Of a stretch of DNA of 64,000 nucleotides, positions 18,650-27,100 are shown in pieces. The position numbers were made by a program, and so were the translations under genes. The notes below the pieces were generated by a model. It saw only the letters and a program-made list of their open reading frames with translations, ran no database searches and was not told where the DNA came from. Positions within the stretch are counted from its first letter, which is position 1, and each line of letters opens with the position of its first letter. The DNA is from Megaera polyxenophila. Lineage in GTDB: Bacteria; Pseudomonadota; Alphaproteobacteria; Rickettsiales; Rickettsiaceae. The stretch lies in contig NZ_CP104166.1 of the NCBI RefSeq assembly GCF_029982035.1, forward strand, positions 124,001 through 188,000, written 5' to 3'.

Positions 18650-19678
18650 ATGAAAGATTTAAATACCAACCAAAATTACTACCTAACTCTGTGGTTAAGA
18701 GTAATGTGCGGTGCAATTATTTGTATGATTTTTATTGGCGGGCTAACTCGTTTAACTAATTCCGGCTTGTCTATTACAGAATGGAAACCCGTAACGGGAA
18801 TCCTTCCTCCTTTAACTGAAGCATCATGGATAAGCGAGTTCGATAAATACAAGCAGACTCCCGAATATATCAAGGTAAATAGCAGCATGAATTTAGCAGA
18901 ATTTAAATCCATTTTCTGGCTTGAATTTATTCACCGAATTGCCGGACGCATTACCGGTATATTATACATCATCCCTTTGATGTATTTTTTATTTAATAAA
19001 ACCATTAGCAGCGCAAAAATTTATATATATCTTATAGGGTTAATTCTGCTGATTAGCCAAGGGATTGCTGGGTGGTATATGGTAAAAAGCGGTCTTATAT
19101 CTGCTCCTTGTGTAAGCCACTTTAGGTTAGCAATCCATTTGTTACTGGCAATTGCCTTATATGCTCTATTATTCTGGCAATTAATGGAACAGTCTTTTTT
19201 TAAAATATCTATCGGCGCAAAAACCATTTTAATACCAATTAACAACTGGTTAAATATTTGTTTAATATTATTATTTATTCAAATAACTTTTGGCGCTTTT
19301 GTTGCAGGACTTGATGCCGGTCTTGTTTATAATCAATTTCCGCTCATGGGAGACTCAATTATACCAAATGAAATTACTTTCGGAACATTTGGTTCAAATA
19401 GCTTTTATGATCCAGTATTTGTGCAGTTTATCCATAGGATACTAGCTTATATTGTTACACTAGCTATTTTAATTACTTGTTTTATTGGTTTTAAAATACA
19501 AAACTTACTGTTATCTAAAGTACTAATTTATTTAATTATAGCTCTTATATTTCAAGTCATGCTGGGTATTTTTACTCTAATTTATTTAGTACCGATTACA
19601 CTTGCGTTACTTCATCAAATAGGCGCTGTAATACTCCTTTCTACCCTGTTATGGGCTAAATATCTAGCTGTAAATTAA
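18650..19678 (+). CDS. ctaA: Haem A synthase (Cox15/CtaA)
   Basis: CtaA oxidises haem O to haem A for cytochrome c oxidase in the inner membrane. The 342 residues form about eight helices. The conserved landmarks are GGLTRLTNSGLSITEWKPV near residue 25, FWLEFIHRIAGRITG with a haem-ligand histidine, SHFRLAIHL, and FVQFIHRILAY, together giving the four expected histidines. It has no paired cysteines in the extracellular loop of the Bacillus type, as usual for type 2 enzymes from alphaproteobacteria. The gene follows the antiporter operon by eight bases. Confidence 0.95.
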   Translation: MKDLNTNQNYYLTLWLRVMCGAIICMIFIGGLTRLTNSGLSITEWKPVTGILPPLTEASWISEFDKYKQTPEYIKVNSSMNLAEFKSIFWLEFIHRIAGRITGILYIIPLMYFLFNKTISSAKIYIYLIGLILLISQGIAGWYMVKSGLISAPCVSHFRLAIHLLLAIALYALLFWQLMEQSFFKISIGAKTILIPINNWLNICLILLFIQITFGAFVAGLDAGLVYNQFPLMGDSIIPNEITFGTFGSNSFYDPVFVQFIHRILAYIVTLAILITCFIGFKIQNLLLSKVLIYLIIALIFQVMLGIFTLIYLVPITLALLHQIGAVILLSTLLWAKYLAVN

Positions 19679-19679
19679 A

Positions 19680-20621
19680 ATGATAGAATTGCGAGTTGAA
19701 AACATTATAGAAACAAGGTTAGATAGATTTCTAAGGCAAAAATTTACCTATTTAACTCAAGGAGTTGTGGAAAAAAATTTACGAAAAGGGCAAATCAAAG
19801 TAAATGGTAAAAAAGTAAAAGCACATACTAGAATTAACAAAGGTGATGTAGTAAATATTGCTAATTATCTTATAAATGAAAATCTTATAATTCCTCAAAA
19901 AACTTTTTTTTCTCCTGCAGCCATCTCGCTAGCTGATAAAATTCTTAATGAATATCTTATCTTTTCGTGCGATCAATTTATTGCCATTAACAAACCACAT
20001 GGTATTGCAGCACAAGGCGGAAGCAAAATAACTATTAGTATCGACCATGCTTTGCAATATTTGAATAAAACTGAAAAAAGTCAGTATAAATTAGTTCACA
20101 GGTTAGATAAATATACGAGCGGGGTTTTTATTATAGCTAAAAATCTAAATAGTGCCATTTTACTTGGGGAAGCTTTTAGAGAAAAACAAATCCAAAAAAC
20201 TTACATAGCCATATTAACAGGCGATGTATCTTTTATTCCGAAAGAAGGAAATATTGAAAGTTATATTGGTAAAGAAAAATCCGGAGTTCAGGAAATAGTG
20301 AAAGAAACTGAAGATGGAAAATTTGCAAAAACCATATATCAACTATTAGCAAACAACAACGATAGTGCTATAATGAAATATACCCCCCTAACCGGCCGAA
20401 TGCACCAATTAAGGTATCATAGCAAACAATTAGGATTTCCAATTCTAGGTGATATAAAATATGGCGGACTGCCTTTTAAGAGGATGATGTTACATGCGCT
20501 AGAAATTACGATTCCGGCAAGAATCTTTGGTAAGGAGCAAGTAATCGTAGCCCCTATGGATAAAATTTTTGGGTCTTGTTTTTACAGCATTGATCCTTCA
20601 TTAAAACTAAAAGAGTCATAA
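19680..20621 (+). CDS. RluC/RluD-family 23S rRNA pseudouridine synthase
   Basis: The 313-residue protein has an S4 RNA-binding domain at the N-terminus (about residues 12-60, including LRKGQIKVNGKKV) and the RluA-type catalytic domain with LVHRLDKYTSGVFIIAK, where the aspartate is the catalytic residue, followed by the TGRMHQLRYH motif. RluC modifies U955, U2504 and U2580 in E. coli; RluC is the best guess because relatives in Rickettsia are annotated so. Start at ATG 19680 is one base after the ctaA stop, suggesting joint transcription. Confidence 0.88.
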   Translation: MIELRVENIIETRLDRFLRQKFTYLTQGVVEKNLRKGQIKVNGKKVKAHTRINKGDVVNIANYLINENLIIPQKTFFSPAAISLADKILNEYLIFSCDQFIAINKPHGIAAQGGSKITISIDHALQYLNKTEKSQYKLVHRLDKYTSGVFIIAKNLNSAILLGEAFREKQIQKTYIAILTGDVSFIPKEGNIESYIGKEKSGVQEIVKETEDGKFAKTIYQLLANNNDSAIMKYTPLTGRMHQLRYHSKQLGFPILGDIKYGGLPFKRMMLHALEITIPARIFGKEQVIVAPMDKIFGSCFYSIDPSLKLKES

Positions 20622-20623
20622 GA

Positions 20624-21277
20624 TTATTCTTCGTCAAGTTGAAAAATAAAATATCCATCTCCAAGTGCTTTTATCCCTTGTTTTTCCTGCATAAGCCCTG
20701 GATCTAATTCTGACGATTTTTGATTAATTTCTAAATCAGTACGTTGTAAAGAAATACCTAAATCTGAATTTTTATCACTACCAGTTATTAGGAGAGAAGT
20801 ATCATCAGGAAATGATTCCGATACCATTGATCCAATCGATTTTGACGAAAAAGGAATAGGGATAGGCTCAGATATAGCATGTAGTGAAATAGACGGACTT
20901 TCTTTTGTGGATTCTGAAGTTGTAACCGATACCAGGGATACTGAAGTAGTATTTTTTTCAGCCGAACCAGATAGTGGGGCTAAAGGTAGAAAAACATCTT
21001 CAGATTTGAATCGCTCTGGAGCAGAAACCTCTTCTTCCAATGGCAAGCTTTGTAAAGAGGACATAGACGTAAAGCTATTAGACACCGGCGAAGGAGATAA
21101 ACTATAAATTGCATCGATTTCTATTTCTTTCTTAACTGATTTAGAGTAGATAACCGGTTTACCGACAACTAACTCAACGCTATTTTCTTCATCAGATAAT
21201 ATATTTTGCCCTATTCCAACAAAGCTTTTTTTACTGCCTCGCAATGGAATATCTAGAGGCTTGCTCAATTTTGACAT
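20624..21277 (-). CDS. Ser/Pro-rich hypothetical protein, possible secreted effector
   Basis: I do not recognise the 217-residue protein. It has no signal peptide or membrane helix, a short basic N-terminus, and then a long low-complexity stretch rich in serine, proline and acidic residues (about 55-175) with a more ordered end rich in leucine and acidic residues. A TATAAT-like box lies upstream. The composition is similar to the tail of the coiled-coil protein at 39188-40492, though the sequences do not clearly align. Disordered Ser-rich proteins of this kind are frequent among secreted proteins of intracellular bacteria, but that is inference. Confidence 0.55.
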   Translation of the reverse strand: MSKLSKPLDIPLRGSKKSFVGIGQNILSDEENSVELVVGKPVIYSKSVKKEIEIDAIYSLSPSPVSNSFTSMSSLQSLPLEEEVSAPERFKSEDVFLPLAPLSGSAEKNTTSVSLVSVTTSESTKESPSISLHAISEPIPIPFSSKSIGSMVSESFPDDTSLLITGSDKNSDLGISLQRTDLEINQKSSELDPGLMQEKQGIKALGDGYFIFQLDEE

Positions 21278-21364
21278 GGTCTTTCCCTTTTTACCGCTGC
21301 CATTATACAGATTTATATTATACGTGCTACTAATTTTATTAGAAAGAGCGTGAAAAAACTAATA

Positions 21365-22997
21365 AGTCTCTCCGTCAAAACTCTCTACCCCTGAATTAGA
21401 AGGGGTTTCATGTTATAAATGGCTTACGAAATCCATAAGAAAATGTTATAATTAGCGCATAAAGCTTATGGATTTTAAAGTATATGCCTATAGAAAATAT
21501 TAGTTTTTCTCAAAAACAAGAAAGATTATTTGGTGAAAAATTATCTATACAACTAAATCGCAAAAACAAATTATATAAACTGAGAGATTTGGTAAATTGG
21601 TCTGAACTTGAAGCGCTGGCATTAGCTAAGGTTGAAATCAAGCAATTCGGTAGAAATAAGAAGGATCATAGAGTAATGCTAGGACTATCAATGCTGCAAG
21701 CTATGTATAACGGTTCTGATTCGTTTACGGAGGAAGAATTAAAGGAAAATATATATTGGCAATATTTTTGCGGCTATGAGTATATGCAACAAGATATTGA
21801 CGTATCGGAGGCGACTATACGTAGATTCCGCAATGCTCTGGGAGAGGAAGGATATAAAGAGATTCTAAAAGAGCTTTTGCGTATAGGACTGAAGGTCGGA
21901 GCACTCAAAAAAAAAGACTTGGAATCGGCGATTATAGATACGACTGTACAGATTAAGAATATCAAACATCCACATGACGTACATTTAATGGAGACCGCAA
22001 GAGCAAAAGTAGTAGATCTCTGTAAACGACTTGGTATTTCGCTTAACGAGACATACGCCAAGAGTTTTAAATATAAGACGATCAAGCTTTGGAAGTACAA
22101 GGAAGATAGTAAAGCAAGGCAACGTAGAAAAATAATGATAAGCTTAAAAGTCCGCTTAGGTAGGTTGATCCGTATATGCTGGAGAGGTATAGAAAAATCA
22201 AAATTAGAACTATCTGCTGAGGATAGCGCCATTTTTACGAGAGTTAAAAATATTCATGCCCAGTCTGTGCTTAAGAAAAAGGACAAGGATATTTATAAAA
22301 AAGAGCATAAGATAGTCTATAGCTTTCATGCTCCGGAGGTAGAGTGTATCGGCAAGGGTAAAATGAATAAACCTTACGAATTTGGTAACAAAGTCGGGAT
22401 TGCAGTAAGCGGCCGAGGCAACTTTATTCTTGGGGTTAAATCTTTTCACGGTAACCCCTACGACGGACATACTTTAGATCAAACGGTATCGGAGCTGCGC
22501 AAGCTAAGTCCGGAGACTAGCAAAATTTTTGTAGATCTTGGTTACACCGGCCATAACTTCAAAGAAAAAGGCAAGGTTTTTACCGCCAAGACCAAGAAAG
22601 CTTTATCAACCGATGACAAAAAGATGCAAAAGCGGAGAAGTGCAATTGAACCGATAATAGGTCATCTAAAGAATTTTGGTCGTATGGGTAGAAACTACCT
22701 TAAGGGAATAATTGGAGATATCGTTAATCCGCTTATCTCTGCCGTTGGCTTGAATTTGCGTAGAATCACTAATATTCTCAAAGAATCCACCGCATAATAA
22801 TTTTCCGAAAATCTTAATAATTTAAGCAATTAGCATTGCTCAAGAGAGAATCATGAGTAAATTGTGAATTTTTGCCATCATAGCACCTAAATTTTATATT
22901 TTTGGTAAAAAAATACCCCAAAAAAATAAAAATGCGATGATTGACTTTTAAAATTATTAAAACTACATCAAAAATTTAGAATTTTGACGGAAAGACT
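21365..22997 (+). mobile_element. Complete IS5-family element with inverted repeats and 4-bp duplication
   Basis: The left end (AGTCTCTCCGTCAAAACTC, from 21365) and the right end read in reverse (AGTCTTTCCGTCAAAATTC, to 22997) match at 17 of 19 positions. Both sides are flanked by AATA (21361-21364 and 22998-23001), a plausible target duplication. The element is about 1.63 kb, long for IS5, and holds one transposase gene. The 183 non-coding bases between the transposase stop and the right end carry no gene that I can see. A small hairpin (CCCCT/AGGGG) lies near 21388-21405. Confidence 0.8.
21484..22797 (+). CDS. IS5-family DDE transposase
   Basis: The 437-residue enzyme has an N-terminal domain with the ENIYWQYFCGYEYMQQD motif typical of this IS5-type group, a first catalytic aspartate in AIIDTTVQ, a second in KIFVDLGYTGHNF, and the glutamate in RRSAIEPIIGHLKN (the R-E-K end motif). 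It lies inside matching inverted repeats, so the element looks intact and possibly active. The longer length compared with classical IS5 transposases (about 326) fits a subgroup with an extended middle region. Confidence 0.9.
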   Translation: MPIENISFSQKQERLFGEKLSIQLNRKNKLYKLRDLVNWSELEALALAKVEIKQFGRNKKDHRVMLGLSMLQAMYNGSDSFTEEELKENIYWQYFCGYEYMQQDIDVSEATIRRFRNALGEEGYKEILKELLRIGLKVGALKKKDLESAIIDTTVQIKNIKHPHDVHLMETARAKVVDLCKRLGISLNETYAKSFKYKTIKLWKYKEDSKARQRRKIMISLKVRLGRLIRICWRGIEKSKLELSAEDSAIFTRVKNIHAQSVLKKKDKDIYKKEHKIVYSFHAPEVECIGKGKMNKPYEFGNKVGIAVSGRGNFILGVKSFHGNPYDGHTLDQTVSELRKLSPETSKIFVDLGYTGHNFKEKGKVFTAKTKKALSTDDKKMQKRRSAIEPIIGHLKNFGRMGRNYLKGIIGDIVNPLISAVGLNLRRITNILKESTA

Positions 22998-23231
22998 AAT
23001 AACTCTAGGATTCTGCCGGATATAAACTTCCGCGCATATAGATTCAATTAAAATATTAAGAAAGAACCACTTTAGCCGTTGAATAAAGTCCACCATCAGA
23101 GAACTTTCGATAAGGTGGGCTTAGTAATTACACCACCACGATGATGCAAGTGACCAATCCCTTGAAAATGCTTATGTCCTGGGGGTTTTTTATCTATTCT
23201 GACGCACTACGCAGCCCTTAAGTTACTTTTA
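22998..23231. other. Structured intergenic stretch downstream of zapA, candidate 6S RNA locus
   Basis: No gene is seen here. The stretch 23083-23200 has self-complementary pieces (GTCCACC at 23088 against GGTGGGC at 23114) and a G5-T6 run near 23180 on the plus strand. In many Proteobacteria the 6S RNA gene ssrS lies right after zapA. I could not recognise the closing stem or central bubble of 6S RNA with confidence, so this is a position-based suggestion only. Confidence 0.25.
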
Positions 23232-23540
23232 TCATCTTTCTAATTTTTCTGCAACTACTTTCAGTTCATTAAATATCGAAGATAATAGTATTTTGAAGTC
23301 TTCATTAACCTCTTTTGCTATACCTTCAGCTTCTACGCTTGCTTGCTTTTGCTTATTATCCAAAAGATTAAGTGCAACCATAACAAGCAGGAGTTCAAAA
23401 GAAGCAGAAGGGTTAGCTTGTCTTACTTTATTTATTTCAACGTCCAGTTTTATAGCAAGAGAATGAAGTTCCGCATGGCTTTCTTCCGGACAGTATAATT
23501 CAAAGTCTCTATTGCTTAGAGTTATTGTTACTATCGACAT
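23232..23540 (-). CDS. zapA: Cell division protein ZapA
   Basis: ZapA promotes bundling of FtsZ protofilaments at the Z-ring. The 102-residue protein has the N-terminal VTITLSNRDFELYCP segment of the family, the LDVEINKVRQ helix, and the ELLLVMVALNLLDN core, then a coiled coil to the end. It overlaps the 77-residue coiled-coil gene upstream by 32 bases. Confidence 0.9.
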   Translation of the reverse strand: MSIVTITLSNRDFELYCPEESHAELHSLAIKLDVEINKVRQANPSASFELLLVMVALNLLDNKQKQASVEAEGIAKEVNEDFKILLSSIFNELKVVAEKLER

Positions 23541-23742
23541 AATGATTTCTTATTTGTTCTAGTTCTTTAATATACTCTTTAATTTGATTAAGAATTACTG
23601 CACTGCTATTTTTTAACTCCTGATTCTGTATTTTTAAATCTTCAATTTGCTTATCTTTCAAATTTAGTTCGAAGATAAGTTTATCCACACTGCGATTAAT
23701 CTGTTTTATAAGGTATATCAGAGCTTTGTTGTCTACTTCCAT
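23509..23742 (-). CDS. Small coiled-coil protein upstream of zapA, ZauP-like
   Basis: The 77-residue protein is helical coiled coil over most of its length (about residues 10-70) and has no other domain. In Caulobacter the coiled-coil partner ZauP is encoded just upstream of zapA and works with it at the division ring. Same position, size and composition suggest the same role. The sequence is too short to prove homology by eye. It overlaps zapA by 32 bases and the RodZ-like gene by 47. Confidence 0.6.
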   Translation of the reverse strand: MEVDNKALIYLIKQINRSVDKLIFELNLKDKQIEDLKIQNQELKNSSAVILNQIKEYIKELEQIRNHYVDSNNNSKQ

Positions 23743-24124
23743 CGTTTACATCATCTGATTGAGTTGTTATAAGTAAGTCTTCAGGTTGTACCTTTAAAAA
23801 ATCATATAATGCTATCACCAAAGCCAGTAAAATAACAGAACAAATAATTATATATTTTGTATATTTTTTAGTAACAACAGGTATCTCAGAACTGTTTAAT
23901 ACTTGCGTTGTCTCTAACTCATCACCCCGCTCATTCTGGGGATTAATTCCAAGAAACTCATAATACATTTTTTTGTATCCTTCAGTATAAACTTTCCCAG
24001 GGATTATATCGTAATTCCCTTCTTCAAGAGCAAGTAAATATTGTTTGCGAATATTTAGTTTTTCTGCAACATAATCAATGCTATATCCCGCTGCTTCTCT
24101 TGCTTCTTTCAATTTAGAACTCAT
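23696..24124 (-). CDS. RodZ-like helix-turn-helix membrane protein, short form
   Basis: The 142-residue protein has a Cro/C1-type HTH_25 domain at the N-terminus (about residues 2-65, with LKEAREAAGYSIDYVAEKL), then a linker and one membrane helix near residues 90-110, ending in a short polar tail. RodZ links MreB to the cell-wall machinery. The periplasmic DUF4115 domain seen in full RodZ is absent, leaving only about 32 residues after the helix. The frame overlaps the ZauP-like gene, so it is part of the zapA operon. Confidence 0.72.
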   Translation of the reverse strand: MSSKLKEAREAAGYSIDYVAEKLNIRKQYLLALEEGNYDIIPGKVYTEGYKKMYYEFLGINPQNERGDELETTQVLNSSEIPVVTKKYTKYIIICSVILLALVIALYDFLKVQPEDLLITTQSDDVNDGSRQQSSDIPYKTD

Positions 24125-24126
24125 AG

Positions 24127-27100
24127 TTACCCACTAAGTTGCCTTAAGAATAATTCGAATTTTTTATTAGCTAATATAAGCATATTTAAGTTAACGGTTT
24201 CCTGGAATTTAAGTTCTGTTACAAAATTGGTAAAAATATCAGCACTTTGATTATTGTTATTAATCCAACTTAATAAATCAACTCTATTTTGTTGTTTTTT
24301 TATTATTTCCGTAACAAAACGCCTCTGTTTATCATAAAAATCATCTTTTAGGGATTGGATAGATAGTCTATTCCAATAAGAATCGTCTATCTGCGCATCG
24401 CATGATTTTCTAAGCCAATCAATATTCAATAACTCTCCACTTTCAAAGTATAAGTTTGCAACATCTTCGTCTTTAGAATTAGTAACTTTAGCAACATAAA
24501 TAATATCAAAAGCTGATACTAACGATTCTAAAGAAGCTACAGCTTTTGCTAGACTTTCTTGAACTCCTGCTTGTTTATAAATATTGATTTTATTATAAAA
24601 TTTTGTTTTAGTTTCTCCAACTAGAAGTTTTCCCATTAAGCTAGTTATCCGGTGTATTTGCTCTTTATAATCTTCTATAGTCTCTAAAATATTGATCGGA
24701 GATTTGGTATTTTTTATAAACCAGCTAATACCCCGGCGCATTATTTTGGCAAGGTCAGTAAACATATCCACTTTTATTTCTGTAGTAATTGTCTTATCCA
24801 GGTTCTCTACTTTTTTCCATAAACCGTCTAAATCAAACAACTCGCAAATGACACTGTGGGCTCTTGCAATATCACATAAAACTCCACCTGTTTCTTTTTC
24901 GATATCAGTAATTAATGATCCCCCCAGTTGATTAACTAATTTATTAGCTATAACAGTAATTATAATTTCTTTTTTTAAAGGATGATTTAGAATTTCGTTG
25001 CTAAACTTATCTCTCATTAAATGAGGAAAATAATTAAACAAATATTTCTGAAAGTATTTATCTTCTGCAATATTCGAGCACATCAGCTGCTTTTCCACTA
25101 ACATTTTGCTATACGACAATAACACTGCAAGTTCTGGGCGTGTTATTTTTTCTCTTGCAATTGCTCTGCGTGAAAGTTCTGACAAAGCAGGCAAGAATTC
25201 AACTTCTCTGTTTAGTAAACCTTCTTGTTCTAGGTTACGTATTAACTGCCCAAAATTTTCAATATTTAAAACTGGTGTTCTTTGCGCAATAGTAATTGCT
25301 TGATTCTGATCATAATTATCAGTTAATACTAATTCCTCGACTTGCCCGGTCATTTGCTGTAACAAATAGTTACGTTCTTCTACAGGAAAGCTACCAGAAG
25401 AAGTAGACATATTCAAAGCAATTTTAATATTTACTTCGTGGTCAGAACAATCAACCCCGGCAGAATTATCAATAAAATCAGTATTTATATGTCCGCCACA
25501 AAGAGCATACTCAATTCTACCGAGCTGGGAAACTCCAAGATTTCCCCCCTCACAGATTACTTTAGTGCGTATATCTCTCGCATCACAGCGTAAATTATCA
25601 TTGGATTTATCACCAATATCTGCATTATTTTCTGATAATGCTTTAATATAAGTGCCTATCCCACCATTCCATAATAAATCCACCTCAGCTTTTAGAATCG
25701 CCTTAATTAAATCATTAGGAGTAACAGAATTACTTTCTAAACCAAGAAGGCTTTGTATTTCCTTAGATATATCAATGATTTTTGCCGATCTCTCGAAAAC
25801 CCCTCCACCTTTAGAAATTAATTCAGGATTATAATCCGACCATTTACTACCTGGCATATTAAACAACCGTTGCCTTTCTTTATAACTTGTCTTGAAGTCT
25901 GGATTTGGATCTATAAAAATATGCATATGATTAAATGCCGCTACCAATTTTATATATTTGGAGAGCAACATACCGTTACCGAATACATCTCCTGACATAT
26001 CTCCAATACCAATTACTGTAAATGGCTCGGACTGAATATCCCTGCCCATATCATAAAAATGAGAGCGAGCTGAAATCCACGCTCCTTTAGCTGTAATACC
26101 CATCTTTTTATGATCATATCCCACTGATCCACCGGATGCAAAAGCATCCCCAAGCCAGAAATTATACTCCAGTGAAACGTGATTTGCATAATCAGAAAAA
26201 GATGCGGTTCCTTTATCAGCCGCTACTACTAAATATGGGTCGTCATGATCGTAAATTACGGTTTTTGCCGGCCGGACTATTTCACCATTAACCAAGTTAT
26301 CAGTAAGGTCTAAAAGACCTCTCAAGAAATTTTGATAACATTCAACAACTTTTACCATATATTCCGCACGAGAAAAGTGTCCTTGCTCAAATTTAACAAA
26401 GAAACACCCTTTAGAGCCAACCGGTACTATAACAGCATTCTTAGCCATCTGAGCCTTCATCAAGCCCAGTACTTCTAATCTATAATCTTCTCCCCTATCT
26501 GACCACCTAATTCCCCCCCGTGCAACCTTCCCACCCCTAAGGTGGATACCTTCAAATTCATTAGAATAAATAAAAATTTCAGCATAAGGTCTTGGCAGCG
26601 GTAGGTCTGGCACTTTATGCGAATCAAATTTAAAAGAAATATAAGGTTTTACCGCATCATCTCTGGTTTGATAAAAATTAGTTCTAGTAATCGCCTTAAT
26701 GATTTGATACATATTACGCAGGACTTTATCCTCCGTACTATTTGAAACTACATCAAGGTAATTTTCTAAGTCCTTACCAATAGATTTTGCAAGTTTTTTT
26801 GAATATAATTCAGGATCAAATAATGCACTAAAAAGCTTCACGAGCAATTCTGTAAATTTATAATGTTTTATTAAAGTTAGCTGAGCATATGCCTTTCCAT
26901 AAGAAATACCGGTTTGATGTAAATATGTTGTTAAGGCCTTCAATAAATAAATTTTTTGCCAATCCATACCGGAAATAACAAGTAGCTTACTTAAAGAGTT
27001 GCTTGAGAATATACCCTCGTTTATTTTCTCAAGAGCTACTTCGATATTTTTCTTTAACACGCTAAATGGAATTTCTATTTCCATATGGCTTGCTAAAATA

